Below are positions 44,461 through 53,143 of a stretch of DNA of 64,000 nucleotides, one piece after another (positions within the stretch are counted from its first letter, which is position 1; every line of letters starts with the position of its first letter). The notes beneath the pieces were generated by a model. That model made no database searches. It was not told the DNA's origin and worked only from the letters and a program-made list of their open reading frames with translations. The position numbers and the translations under genes were made by a program. The DNA lies in contig JAEXAX010000030.1 of assembly GCA_023458035.1 (NCBI GenBank), positions 1 through 64,000 on the forward strand. The letters are read 5' to 3'. This DNA is from Bacillota bacterium. GTDB lineage: Bacteria > Bacillota > Clostridia > Lachnospirales > Lachnospiraceae.

Positions 44461-45288
44461 ATGTCAATGTCACAAAAAAAAATCGCCCTGTTTTCCGATC
44501 TGACCGGCTTTGGCCGCTGTGCCACGGCAGTGGCCCTGCCGATCATTTCAACGCTGAAGGTTCAGTGCGCTCCGGTGCCGACCTCGATCCTATCGACCCA
44601 TCCCGGCTTTCCGGGTTTTTATATGGATGATTATACCGATAAACTATCGGCTTACCTGGACGGCTGGAGGGCAGCAGACTTAAGCTTTGACGGTATCGCC
44701 GCCGGTTTTCTTGGTTCAGGACGCCAGGTCGATATCTTGTCCGGCTTCATCCGGGAATTTCGCAAGCCCGACACTGCCGTCATCATTGATCCTGTGATGG
44801 GCGATCACGGCCATCTCTACTCCACCCATACCGCCGATATGTGCGCCGCCCTAAAGCGTCTGGTAAAAGAGGCCACCATCATTACGCCAAACCTGACCGA
44901 AGCCTGTCTGCTGACCGATACGCTCTATAGGCCGGAGCGTTTTCGTATCAAGGATCTGCAGGCCATGGCCGAACAGCTGGCAGCTGCCGGACCACAGAAG
45001 GTAGTCATCACCGGCATTCGGCAAAAAGACTATATCGCCAATCTGATCTACGAGGCCGGCCAACCACTGCGCTTCTCCCGCAGCTATCATGTCGGCTGCG
45101 ACAGACCCGGCACCGGTGATATCTTCGCCGCCATCATCGCCGCCGAGACGGTGAAGGGTCTGCCTTTTGTCAGCTCCGTCAAGAAGGCCTCGCGCTTTGT
45201 CAAACGTTGTATTTTAAAATCGGAAGAGCTGGGTATCCCGAAGGCTCACGGAGTCTGCTTTGAAGAGGTCTTATCGACCCTGAAATAA
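44461..45288 (+). CDS. pdxY: Pyridoxal/pyridoxamine kinase
   Basis: A 275-residue ribokinase-type enzyme that phosphorylates B6 vitamers in the salvage route to pyridoxal phosphate. ALFSDLTGFGRCATAVALPI and STHPGFPGFYMDDYT match the PdxK/PdxY N-terminus; IDPVMGDHGHLY and the C-terminal GTGDIFAAII (catalytic Asp of the GTGD anion hole) are intact. An AGGAAAGGAAA site precedes the ATG. It is one of only three plus-strand genes and is convergent with ldh. PdxK and PdxY cannot be separated with certainty. Confidence 0.9.
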   Translation: MSMSQKKIALFSDLTGFGRCATAVALPIISTLKVQCAPVPTSILSTHPGFPGFYMDDYTDKLSAYLDGWRAADLSFDGIAAGFLGSGRQVDILSGFIREFRKPDTAVIIDPVMGDHGHLYSTHTADMCAALKRLVKEATIITPNLTEACLLTDTLYRPERFRIKDLQAMAEQLAAAGPQKVVITGIRQKDYIANLIYEAGQPLRFSRSYHVGCDRPGTGDIFAAIIAAETVKGLPFVSSVKKASRFVKRCILKSEELGIPKAHGVCFEEVLSTLK

Positions 45289-45310
45289 CATTCAAACCCC
45301 ACAGTAAAAC

Positions 45311-45344
45311 GGATGAAACTACCCGATTTTGGATTGCTTCATCC
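45311..45344. terminator. Possible shared terminator between pdxY and ldh
   Basis: The 7-bp stem GGATGAA/TTCATCC (45311-45317 with 45338-45344), extended by two A-T pairs past one mismatch, has a 20-base loop and a short T-run on the minus side. It sits in the 76-base gap between the convergent genes. Weak because of the long loop. Confidence 0.4.
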
Positions 45345-45364
45345 ATTGTTTGCTATTGTACGCT

Positions 45365-46297
45365 TTAATTTAATACGATGCTGTCAACCATCTCTTTTAA
45401 GACCTTCTTGGAAGCTGCCAGGCGTTCCTGTTCCTCAGGAGAGAACTGCGGGATGACATTTGCCACCTTACCGTTTTTACCGACAATGGTCGGCACCGAA
45501 TAATAGATGCCCTCCACCGAGTCATAGGTTGATACTGACAGAATAGAGTGATCATCTCGCAAAATGGCCTCCACGATCCGACGCACCGCCAGGGCGATGG
45601 CATAATTTGTATATCCCTTCTTCTCAATGATGTAGTAAGCGGAATCTCTGACTTCTGCCTCCACTTCCTTCTTTAATAATTCCAGGTCGATTCCTTCTGT
45701 CCGGCAATAATCCGCCAGGGCCACACTGCCGACAAATGCCGAAGACCAGGCTGCAAACTCACTGTCCCCATGCTCGCCGATGATGTGCGCATGAACATTA
45801 TTGGCGTCGATATCAAAGGCTTCGCCCAACACAAACCGCAGTCGCGAGCTGTCTAGCACGGTACCGCTGCCAAGCACCCGATTGGACGGCAGACCGGACA
45901 AGCGGTAGGTGATATAGGTTAGAATATCAACCGGATTGGCCACAACCAACAGGATGGCATTCGGTGAATATTTCACCACCTGCGGAACGATAGACTTAAA
46001 CACTGCCACATTCTTCTGCACCAGATCCAGCCTTGTTTCTCCCGGCTTTTGCCCGGCTCCGGCCGTGATGATGACGATATCCGAATCCTCTGTCGCCCGA
46101 TAATCTCCTGCCTGGACATTCACCCGCTTAACAAAGGCTGCTCCGTGTGAAATATCCATACTCTCGCCTTCCGCCTTCTCTCGGTTCACATCCACCAGCA
46201 CGATATCCGAGGCAATGCCCGCCTCCATCAGGGTAAATGTGGTGGCGCTGCCAACATAACCGGCACCGATCACCGAAATCTTATTTGTCTTTCTCAT
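45365..46297 (-). CDS. ldh: L-lactate dehydrogenase
   Basis: A 310-residue NAD-dependent LDH, reducing pyruvate to L-lactate in fermentation. The N-terminal ISVIGAGYVGSATTFTLM is the NAD loop, VDVNREKAEGESMDIS follows, and the catalytic His is in HIIGEHGDSEFAAWS. GQKPGETRLDLVQKNV contains the substrate-loop Arg, with Gln (not Arg) at the specificity position, which marks LDH rather than malate dehydrogenase. A GAAAGGAAG site precedes the ATG. It is monocistronic. Confidence 0.95.
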   Translation of the reverse strand: MRKTNKISVIGAGYVGSATTFTLMEAGIASDIVLVDVNREKAEGESMDISHGAAFVKRVNVQAGDYRATEDSDIVIITAGAGQKPGETRLDLVQKNVAVFKSIVPQVVKYSPNAILLVVANPVDILTYITYRLSGLPSNRVLGSGTVLDSSRLRFVLGEAFDIDANNVHAHIIGEHGDSEFAAWSSAFVGSVALADYCRTEGIDLELLKKEVEAEVRDSAYYIIEKKGYTNYAIALAVRRIVEAILRDDHSILSVSTYDSVEGIYYSVPTIVGKNGKVANVIPQFSPEEQERLAASKKVLKEMVDSIVLN

Positions 46298-46540
46298 ATG
46301 TAACTTCCTTTCATGTCATGATCCCCCCCGGTGCATCATCTTCTCTAAACCCACGTTGTTTCCGATAGGCTGGAGGAGTCTTTACTAATTTCTTCTTTAC
46401 TGTCACACTATCACAAATATGAGTAAAACGCTACTGTTTTTATTTTGTTTTCTTGTATAAAAGATAATACATAAAAACACATCCATGTTGACAGATAATT
46501 CACAGACGGAAAAGCTTAATACTATTCACTACGGCCAGGA
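46298..46540. other. Divergent upstream region of ldh and csp
   Basis: About 240 bases, AT-rich in the middle. No convincing ldh promoter could be fixed: candidate boxes have poor spacing. I looked for a Rex-type palindrome and did not find a good one. Confidence 0.5.
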
Positions 46541-46569
46541 TTGACAAAGGGTTTTGAATATGCTATTGT
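46541..46569 (+). promoter_or_regulatory. Promoter of the cold-shock gene
   Basis: TTGACA (46541-46546), 17-base spacer, TATTGT (46564-46569), about 50 bases before the start codon. Confidence 0.82.
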
Positions 46570-46622
46570 TAGCAGGTATTCGATTATCGAATATGGTTTA
46601 TTCATACTTATGGAGGTATATG

Positions 46623-46820
46623 ATGAAAGGTACAGTAAAGTGGTTTAACACCCAAAAAGGCTACGGATTTATTTCTGATGAGCAGGGCAATGATGTATTC
46701 GTACATTACTCAGGCTTGGTAATGGAAGGTTACAAGACCCTGGAAGAAGGACAGGCCGTAGAATTCGATGTTGTGAATGGTGAAAAAGGACCGCAGGCAA
46801 CAAACGTAACCAGGTTATAA
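46623..46820 (+). CDS. Cold-shock domain protein
   Basis: A 65-residue CspA/CspB-type single-stranded nucleic-acid chaperone. The RNP1 motif KGYGFI and RNP2 motif VFVHY lie on the expected beta strands; MKGTVKWFN is the usual start. Two ATG codons stand side by side (46620, 46623) after a GGAGG site; the second gives the family N-terminus. It has its own promoter and terminator. Csp genes often act in growth control as well as cold shock, so naming a specific paralog is not possible. Confidence 0.95.
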   Translation: MKGTVKWFNTQKGYGFISDEQGNDVFVHYSGLVMEGYKTLEEGQAVEFDVVNGEKGPQATNVTRL

Positions 46821-46904
46821 TCTAGTTTGTAAGAGTGCCTATTCATATAAACCTTTCGATCCCGTCAGGGTTATAGTTTATGCAGGATTCAGTTACGAGA
46901 TTAT

Positions 46905-46937
46905 AAAAAGAAGTCATCGCTTTGGTGACTTCTTTTT
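46905..46937 (+). terminator. Terminator of the cold-shock gene
   Basis: Plus-strand stem of 12 pairs (46905-46916 with 46926-46937), with an A-rich left arm and five T at the end of the right arm; the loop can add up to three further pairs. Confidence 0.88.
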
Positions 46938-46985
46938 ATTACTTAAAGAACAATTGTCAGTATGCAATTCCATTGGAGGTAGACA

Positions 46986-47999
46986 ATGAGTAAGATATTA
47001 TCATTACCGGAGGGCTATCGCTCCTCACTCTCCCTATATGAAACCCAAATCGGTATCAAAACAGTAAAGGATTTTTTCCAAAAATCATTGGCTGAAAATC
47101 TAAATCTGCTGCGTGTTTCAGCGCCTCTGTTTGTTTTTCCGGAATCCGGACTGAATGATAATCTAAACGGCATCGAACGGCCGGTCAGCTTCGGTATCAA
47201 GGAACAAAATGATAAACCGGCCGAGATCGTCCACTCATTGGCCAAATGGAAGCGATCTGCCCTGAAAAAATATGGCTTTGAGGAGGGCTGCGGCCTTTAT
47301 ACCGATATGAACGCCATCCGCCGAGATGAGGATACCGATGCCATCCATTCGATTTTTGTCGATCAATGGGACTGGGAAAAGATCATCCGCAAAGAAGATC
47401 GCACAGTTGAAACACTGCAGAAGGTGGTCCGCCAGGTCTATCGTGCGCTGAAGAAGACCGAAAAATATATGGCCATCCAATACGATTACATTGAAGAAAT
47501 TTTACCGAAAGAGATTCGCTTTATTACTACTCAGGAACTGGAAGACCGCTATCCCGATATGACTGCCAAAGAGCGGGAATATGTTGCCGCCAAGGAATAC
47601 GGCGCTGTCTTCCTGATGCAGATCGGCAAGGCTCTGCGCAGCGGCCAGCCGCATGACGGCCGGGCACCGGACTATGATGACTGGGATTTAAACGGTGACA
47701 TCATCGTTTACTATCCGGTCATCGACATCGCTCTGGAGCTGTCTTCCATGGGCATCCGAGTCGATGAGCTGTCACTGGCTAAGCAACTCGCGATCGCCGG
47801 CTGCGAGGATCGCAAAACCCTTCCGTTTCAGAAGGCGATCCTGGAAAAGGATCTGCCTTATACCATTGGCGGCGGTATCGGTCAGTCCCGTATCTGTATG
47901 TTTTTCCTCAGGAAGGCACATATCGGAGAGGTTCAGGCCTCCCTATGGCCGGAAAAGATGCTGAAAGAGGCGGAACGGCTGGGATTGCAGTTATTATGA
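46986..47999 (+). CDS. asnA: Aspartate-ammonia ligase (asparagine synthetase A)
   Basis: AsnA, 337 residues, makes asparagine from aspartate, ammonia and ATP. It belongs to the class II tRNA-synthetase-like fold. Visible are SAPLFVFPESGLNDNLNG, RPVSFGIKEQND, HSIFVDQWDWEK and the terminal TIGGGIGQSRICMFFL. A TTGGAGG site sits six bases before the ATG. It follows the csp terminator and ends at a strong hairpin, so it should be transcribed alone. I see no T-box or riboswitch in front. Confidence 0.96.
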   Translation: MSKILSLPEGYRSSLSLYETQIGIKTVKDFFQKSLAENLNLLRVSAPLFVFPESGLNDNLNGIERPVSFGIKEQNDKPAEIVHSLAKWKRSALKKYGFEEGCGLYTDMNAIRRDEDTDAIHSIFVDQWDWEKIIRKEDRTVETLQKVVRQVYRALKKTEKYMAIQYDYIEEILPKEIRFITTQELEDRYPDMTAKEREYVAAKEYGAVFLMQIGKALRSGQPHDGRAPDYDDWDLNGDIIVYYPVIDIALELSSMGIRVDELSLAKQLAIAGCEDRKTLPFQKAILEKDLPYTIGGGIGQSRICMFFLRKAHIGEVQASLWPEKMLKEAERLGLQLL

Positions 48000-48031
48000 T
48001 CCCCTGCTTGCCAGAAGCATATCAACAAAAC

Positions 48032-48087
48032 AAAAGCGTCACAGACACCCGAGTAATCCTATCTCGTCAGATGCCTGTGGCGCTTTT
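48032..48087. terminator. Bidirectional terminator between asnA and the small reading frame
   Basis: Thirteen-pair stem (48032-48044 with 48075-48087) with an inner CGAG/CTCG pairing. T-runs occur on both sides: TTTT on the plus strand and TTTTGTTTTG on the minus strand. Confidence 0.82.
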
Positions 48088-48122
48088 ACATAGAAACGTT
48101 TTCCTTAAGAAACACCAACCGA

Positions 48123-48368
48123 TTATTCAGCTACCATATTAAGGGCGATTTCCTTTGTATGTTCTTTCAGATCGGTTCCCAACCATATCGTTTCACCGGA
48201 AACCGCCTCCCTCGGGCAAAGCAGACGTACATCTATTTCCTGCGCCTCCTCAAAGGCATAAATAACAGTGGTTTCTGTACCATCCGTCAGCGTAAAGTTC
48301 ATTTCCAAATAGTCAGTCTTCTCGCCTGTCGGAAGCACATCCCACATTCTATATAAATCAACATACAC
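48123..48368 (-). CDS. Small reading frame of unknown function, possibly a gene remnant
   Basis: An 81-codon frame starting with GTG, 40 bases after the algJ-like stop. Codon use looks natural (EMNFTLTDGTETTVIYAFEE) and the sequence suggests beta strands, but there is no clear ribosome-binding site and an in-frame stop lies only eight codons upstream of the GTG. It could be the end of a lost gene or a short accessory of the acetylation pair. I recognise no family. Confidence 0.4.
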   Translation of the reverse strand: MYVDLYRMWDVLPTGEKTDYLEMNFTLTDGTETTVIYAFEEAQEIDVRLLCPREAVSGETIWLGTDLKEHTKEIALNMVAE

Positions 48369-48408
48369 AATAAAGTTGAGAAATTTTGCCGGCTATATAT
48401 TATATTTC

Positions 48409-50229
48409 TTAAGGCTCAGGCGCCTGGCACAGCAGCTCGAAACGCAGTTCCGAAAACTGCACCTGCTGTGCCTCAAATGACTGCAGGTTAACCGAGAAAC
48501 AATATTGCTGTCCCTGCTGCAGTTCAACCTCATAATATATATCCTCGTCGGCCAGATTAGAGTTTGCCTTGACCTGCAGTTGATAGCGGCCGCTCGGCGC
48601 AGTATGATAATAATAGCCCTTCTGCCAGCCGGTCGTCCGATATTCATCCAACAGCATCTGTTTCTTCCGATCAGCCGTAGTATTGAGAAACAAACGCAGG
48701 CTGCTAAATCTGTTATCATTGACATTTGTCTGCACTGTGTAAGCATTCTTGCTTTCTGTTACCCCGTCACTGAGTTCTATCGGCGCCGATAACAGAGTTT
48801 CTCCCTGCGCCTGAGCAAACCGTAACGGTGCATAAAAGCTATACCCCTGATACGTGACGCCATAAAGCCAGCCGCTGTCCGCCAGCTTAACCTGATGCTC
48901 GATGCTGACACCCCACTGTCCGCTTTTCTCATCCCTCTTCAGGTCGTAAACCGAATCTCCCAAAATGACATAAAGATATTGACTATCGGAAAAACGTTGG
49001 ATCAATCTCAGCTCATCGATTCCGTTTCCGGCGATCCGATCCAGATACTGCTCCCGCTCCAGCTTGGCGCCACTCTGTAACAGGGCTTCAACCTGCGGTG
49101 CCGCCGGCTGATCCTTGTCGATGATGGCCGGACTGTAGAGCTTATCTTGCAGAGCATCATAGGAAAAGTAATAGTCTTGTAACACATATTCCGCCACATC
49201 AAAAACCACTGCATCCGGCTGAAAAAGATTCAAATAATATTCGATATTAAAAATATTCTGGTAATTATGAACACTGATATATGAGCTGGCGCGGCTGGCC
49301 AAAAACTGCCGGCCACGGTTCCAATAGCTTCCCTGAAAGACCAGCAGCTTCGGATACTTGTCAGCCTCCGGCAGCTGATTCTGCTGATAGGCGAAGGATC
49401 TGAACTGAGGATTTATCTCCAGCTCCCCGCTGTAGGAAGCCGTTATATCCTTCACTTCCGACTTCAAGGTAAAAACCGGCGTTTCCTCATGAATAGCAAA
49501 CTCCGACTGCTTTAAGGTGGTCTGTACCTCAGTCGAGATATCAAACTGCGATTTTTCCAATGGCGCTAAATCCGGAAAATCCCGACGCAAACGATCCACC
49601 AATGCCTCGGCAGCATAGAAATGCCCCAGATCATTCCAGTGTCCGGCATCATACTGAACATTATATACCTGCTCTGTCCGGCTCTTTTCCTTCAGCAACG
49701 GGGTAAAGTCAATATAATTTACCCCAAGCTCGTCAAAACGCTCCATCAGTTGCTTTACCCAGACCGAATCTCGATGCACACCGACCGGCAGGTACTGTGT
49801 GTATATACTCTCCTTCTGCGGATCAAACATCAGGTAGAATTTGACTCCCCTTTGCTGACAATACTGCTGCAGTCGCAGCATCCCTCGCGCAAACTGTTCA
49901 TGATAATCCCCAAACCTTTGGTTTCCATTCATGGAAGAAAACACATAACCATCACGCCCATAGTCATACAGCGGATGGGACAATTGGTTGAATGCAGCAG
50001 CGTGCAGCCTGTCATAGGCATTTACCATTTCATCTCGAAATCCAATGCGATCTTGAATATATTCCTCCATTTTTCTTGGAAAATCTTCACAAAACAGTTC
50101 AGGCATCTCCACCAACATCCGATTATCAATTTCAGACACGAACTCCTTTTGTCTGTTCAGAAATACCGGCGGCAGGATCAGGCAAAGGATGGATGCTATC
50201 ACAAATACAAAGTGGATTACTTTTTTCAT
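48409..50229 (-). CDS. AlgJ/AlgX-like SGNH acetyltransferase of surface-polysaccharide O-acetylation
   Basis: A 606-residue protein with an N-terminal membrane helix (residues 5-25) and an extracytoplasmic SGNH-type domain of the AlgX/AlgJ kind: FVSEIDNRMLVEMP, IQDRIGFRDEMVNAYDRL (the D-x-x motif region), LMFDPQKESIY and the catalytic Asp-His pair in YDAGHWNDLGHFYAAEAL. The last 200 residues are beta-rich and might bind the polysaccharide. It lies eight bases after the MBOAT gene. Likely role: final transfer of acetyl groups to an exported glycan. Confidence 0.85.
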   Translation of the reverse strand: MKKVIHFVFVIASILCLILPPVFLNRQKEFVSEIDNRMLVEMPELFCEDFPRKMEEYIQDRIGFRDEMVNAYDRLHAAAFNQLSHPLYDYGRDGYVFSSMNGNQRFGDYHEQFARGMLRLQQYCQQRGVKFYLMFDPQKESIYTQYLPVGVHRDSVWVKQLMERFDELGVNYIDFTPLLKEKSRTEQVYNVQYDAGHWNDLGHFYAAEALVDRLRRDFPDLAPLEKSQFDISTEVQTTLKQSEFAIHEETPVFTLKSEVKDITASYSGELEINPQFRSFAYQQNQLPEADKYPKLLVFQGSYWNRGRQFLASRASSYISVHNYQNIFNIEYYLNLFQPDAVVFDVAEYVLQDYYFSYDALQDKLYSPAIIDKDQPAAPQVEALLQSGAKLEREQYLDRIAGNGIDELRLIQRFSDSQYLYVILGDSVYDLKRDEKSGQWGVSIEHQVKLADSGWLYGVTYQGYSFYAPLRFAQAQGETLLSAPIELSDGVTESKNAYTVQTNVNDNRFSSLRLFLNTTADRKKQMLLDEYRTTGWQKGYYYHTAPSGRYQLQVKANSNLADEDIYYEVELQQGQQYCFSVNLQSFEAQQVQFSELRFELLCQAPEP

Positions 50230-50237
50230 AGCACCTC

Positions 50238-51668
50238 CTAAAATTGAAAATATAAAAACGGGCTGTAGGATGAATTCACGACAAACAATATTGAAGTGAC
50301 CAGCAGAACCAACAGACCGAGCTTTTCCAGCAGCAGGACAGCAGGCTGCTCATGCAGTCTGCACAGCTGTTTCTTGAACGGAAATACCGGCAGGATCGAA
50401 CCGAGCATAGCGATCACGAGCAGGATCAGGATCTTTTGCGAGGCAAAATATCGCCAACTCAGATCGTAGCTGCTGCCGCTGCGATAACTGAACATCTGAT
50501 TGATGGTTGTCGTAAAATCCTTCCAGTCGCCGGACATAAATAAAATCCAGCCAAAAAAGACCACCATCATGGTAAATGCCCATTTGCACACCCCCGGAAT
50601 CAGTCGGTACCAGTGCTTATCCCTGATACAGCGTTCAAGCAGCATGACAATACCGTGCAGCAGCCCCCAGAGAATAAAGGCCCAGTTCGCCCCATGCCAG
50701 ACACCGGTCAGAAAAAAGACGATTAACAGATTCAAGTACACATTACCCCGTCTGTTTCCGCCGAGCGGTATATAGATATATTCTCGGAACCAGGTTCCCA
50801 GAGAAATATGCCATCGCCGCCAAAATTCCGTGATCGACCTTGAAATATACGGAAATTTAAAGTTTTCCTTCCAGCTAAAGCCAAAGATCCGAGCCAGGCC
50901 GATGGAGATATCCGAATAACCGGAAAAATCATAATATAGCTGGAAAAAGTACATGACCGCATTTAACCACAAACTCACCGTATCAGCTGAGCCCTGCAGC
51001 AAAATCGACTCACTGATACTAAATCCCTGTGCTCCCAGAGAATCGGCGATAATAGCCTTCTTGGCATATCCAATGATGATACGCTGCAGTCCGCTGCTGA
51101 TCTGTGCAAGCGTCGGAGCCGGTCGTCTGAGCTGATCGGAGAAATCCCGCCACAGGATGATCGGACCGGATGTCAGCTTCGGAAAGAAACTGATAAACAG
51201 CAGAGCATCCCAAAAACTGCCCGGTTCGGCATCTCGCCGATAAATGTCCACCAGATAAGAAACTGCTTCAAAGACCACAAAGGAGGTGCCGATCGGTACC
51301 AACAGCGTGTTGGCAAAACCGGCAGCCTCCTGCTCTCCTTGAAAGATTTCAATGATAAACGAAACATAATTAAAATACACCAAAAAGGCGGTAACAGATG
51401 TTATGCCGCCGGCCAGCCACAAGCGTATCCGCTTAATTTCACCGTTTTGCTGAGCAAAATAAATCACATTTCCGAACAGATAAACCACCAGCACAAAGGC
51501 CAGAAACAGCCACAGAGTATCGATGCTGCCCCAGGCATAAAAGGCTACACTGATCAGAATAGCAAAAGCGTTCTGCAGCTTATCCGAACGAAAACGGCTC
51601 AGTCCCCAATACAACAGGATCGATACCGGTAAAAAAATGAACAAAAACGCTGATTGTGTATATCCCAT
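50238..51668 (-). CDS. MBOAT family O-acyltransferase (AlgI/PatA-like)
   Basis: A 476-residue protein with about ten membrane helices. The MBOAT signature is clear: LYYDFSGYSDISIGLARIFG, FPYISRSITEFWRRWHISLGTWFREYIYIPLGG and the catalytic His in LTGVWHGANWAFILWGLLHG. These proteins carry acyl groups across the membrane for acetylation of alginate, peptidoglycan or teichoic acid. The partner AlgJ/X-like protein is encoded next. The target is probably a surface or secreted polysaccharide, perhaps that of the module at 11.8-18.8 kb, though nothing links the two directly. Confidence 0.9.
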   Translation of the reverse strand: MGYTQSAFLFIFLPVSILLYWGLSRFRSDKLQNAFAILISVAFYAWGSIDTLWLFLAFVLVVYLFGNVIYFAQQNGEIKRIRLWLAGGITSVTAFLVYFNYVSFIIEIFQGEQEAAGFANTLLVPIGTSFVVFEAVSYLVDIYRRDAEPGSFWDALLFISFFPKLTSGPIILWRDFSDQLRRPAPTLAQISSGLQRIIIGYAKKAIIADSLGAQGFSISESILLQGSADTVSLWLNAVMYFFQLYYDFSGYSDISIGLARIFGFSWKENFKFPYISRSITEFWRRWHISLGTWFREYIYIPLGGNRRGNVYLNLLIVFFLTGVWHGANWAFILWGLLHGIVMLLERCIRDKHWYRLIPGVCKWAFTMMVVFFGWILFMSGDWKDFTTTINQMFSYRSGSSYDLSWRYFASQKILILLVIAMLGSILPVFPFKKQLCRLHEQPAVLLLEKLGLLVLLVTSILFVVNSSYSPFLYFQF

Positions 51669-51706
51669 ATTTTCTGCCTCTTTCTAGTGTTCATTCCCCG
51701 GACTTT

Positions 51707-52255
51707 CTACTGTTCTTTTGACAAAGCTGCCCGATAGGCCATCAGACCGGCGATGGTCTTGCCGTCCACGATCCTCCCGGTCAGAACCATATCTGTCAGT
51801 TCATCCAGCGTAAATGCTTGAAGTTCCAGATTCTCGTCCTCATCCCAGTTTTTCTCGGTCTTAGTCAGTCCCCTTGCCACAAATACATCGATCCGCTCTC
51901 CGCAAAAGGCCACTGTCGTATACAGGGTGATCAATAACTCCGGCGGCTGTTCACTGCGCCAGCCGGTTTCCTCCTCCAACTCTCTGACAGCGCAATCAAG
52001 AAAATCCTCCTCCTCACTGTCACGACCGCCGGCCGGGATCTCCCACAGCTCACTATCGCAGGCGCTTCTGAACTGTCTGACCAGCAAAATCCGTCCATCC
52101 GGCAGCACCGGAATAACTGCCGCCGCTCCGCGGTGTCCGATGAAATCCCATTTTTTTATGTTTCCGTTTCCAAACTGCATTGTATCCTCATAGAGGCTGA
52201 TGATGCGCCCCTGATGCATCAATTTCCGATCAAGCCGCTTTACCCATTCGCTCAT
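51707..52255 (-). CDS. NUDIX hydrolase, ADP-ribose pyrophosphatase type
   Basis: A 182-residue NUDIX enzyme. The Nudix box reads GGRDSEEEDFLDCAVRELEE followed by ETGW (about residues 76-99), and the N-terminal WDFIGHRGAAAVIPVLPDGRI strand order fits the NudF/ADP-ribose group. It would split ADP-ribose or similar nucleotide sugars to AMP. Thirty-three bases after proC, 38 before the MBOAT gene. Confidence 0.9.
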   Translation of the reverse strand: MSEWVKRLDRKLMHQGRIISLYEDTMQFGNGNIKKWDFIGHRGAAAVIPVLPDGRILLVRQFRSACDSELWEIPAGGRDSEEEDFLDCAVRELEEETGWRSEQPPELLITLYTTVAFCGERIDVFVARGLTKTEKNWDEDENLELQAFTLDELTDMVLTGRIVDGKTIAGLMAYRAALSKEQ

Positions 52256-52288
52256 TGCAAATCCCCTTCACTTTACCACTATCTATTT

Positions 52289-53104
52289 TTAACCGTTATC
52301 GTCTGTTTCCTGCTGCATCTCAATAATTTTGGCATGGCAGGCACGACCGGCCTCCCATATGCTATGCCGGAAGCCGCCGGCTTCCAGAGCCTCTACTGCG
52401 GCGATCGTCGTTCCGCCAGGCGAGCATACTTTATCTTTTAAGACAGCCGGATGCTCTCCTGTCTGCAGCACCATCTCTGCCGCGCCGGCAACCGCCTTGG
52501 CCGCAAAATGACAGGCCTGTCGGCGAGACAGCCCATAACGCACGCCGACATCTGCCAGGGTCTCGATAAACAGATCCACGTAGGCCGGACTGCTGCCGCT
52601 GATGCAGGTCACAGCTGCCAACTGCTCCTCTTTCACAACCTCAACCTCAGAGAAGGTTTCCAGAAATTCTAAAATCTGTTGCTCTTCGGCGACTGAAAAA
52701 ACCTCGGACTCATAGGCCATGCCGGTCATGCCCTGACCGATCAGAGCCGGTGTGTTCGGCATCGCCCGCACCACCCGGCGGTGACCGCCCAGCAGCTCCG
52801 ACACAACTGCCAGACTATGCCCCGGAGCGATCGAAAGTACGATATGGTGCTCCTGTAAGAACGGCCGCAGAGCAAGCGCCGCCGCCTCATAGTGCTGCGG
52901 CTTGATCGCCAGGACGAGCAGCTTCGCCTGTTCGGATACTTCGGCTGCCGAATCGCAGGCTCGCACACCGTTTGCCGCACTGACAGCCGCTGCTCTTTCC
53001 GGCTCCGGTTCATAAAAGCATAATTCATTCCGATCCATTTTTGCGGCAGCGGCTGCCAGCATCGCGCTGCCCATGTTTCCCATTCCGATCCAACCGATCT
53101 TCAT
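52289..53104 (-). CDS. proC: Pyrroline-5-carboxylate reductase
   Basis: ProC, 271 residues, makes proline with NAD(P)H as last step of proline synthesis. The N-terminus KIGWIGMGNMGSAMLAA is the dinucleotide loop; RAMPNTPALIGQGMTGM and the C-terminal VCSPGGTTIAAVEALE are signature stretches. Located between purB and the NUDIX gene in one likely transcript. Confidence 0.95.
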   Translation of the reverse strand: MKIGWIGMGNMGSAMLAAAAAKMDRNELCFYEPEPERAAAVSAANGVRACDSAAEVSEQAKLLVLAIKPQHYEAAALALRPFLQEHHIVLSIAPGHSLAVVSELLGGHRRVVRAMPNTPALIGQGMTGMAYESEVFSVAEEQQILEFLETFSEVEVVKEEQLAAVTCISGSSPAYVDLFIETLADVGVRYGLSRRQACHFAAKAVAGAAEMVLQTGEHPAVLKDKVCSPGGTTIAAVEALEAGGFRHSIWEAGRACHAKIIEMQQETDDNG

Positions 53105-53143
53105 ATCTGCCTCCTTTTAAACGTAATGCCACCTTGTGTTTAA

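Noticed and set aside
45289..45364. Small RNA gene between pdxY and ldh
   Set aside because: Only a weak hairpin is present and no promoter; a shared terminator is simpler.
46380..46440. Possible Rex operator in front of ldh
   Set aside because: A TTGTGA half-site is present but the second half does not pair with it well enough; no good palindrome.
46938..46985. T-box or riboswitch in front of asnA
   Set aside because: Only about 48 bases lie between the csp terminator and asnA, too short for a T-box; none of its conserved bases is present.
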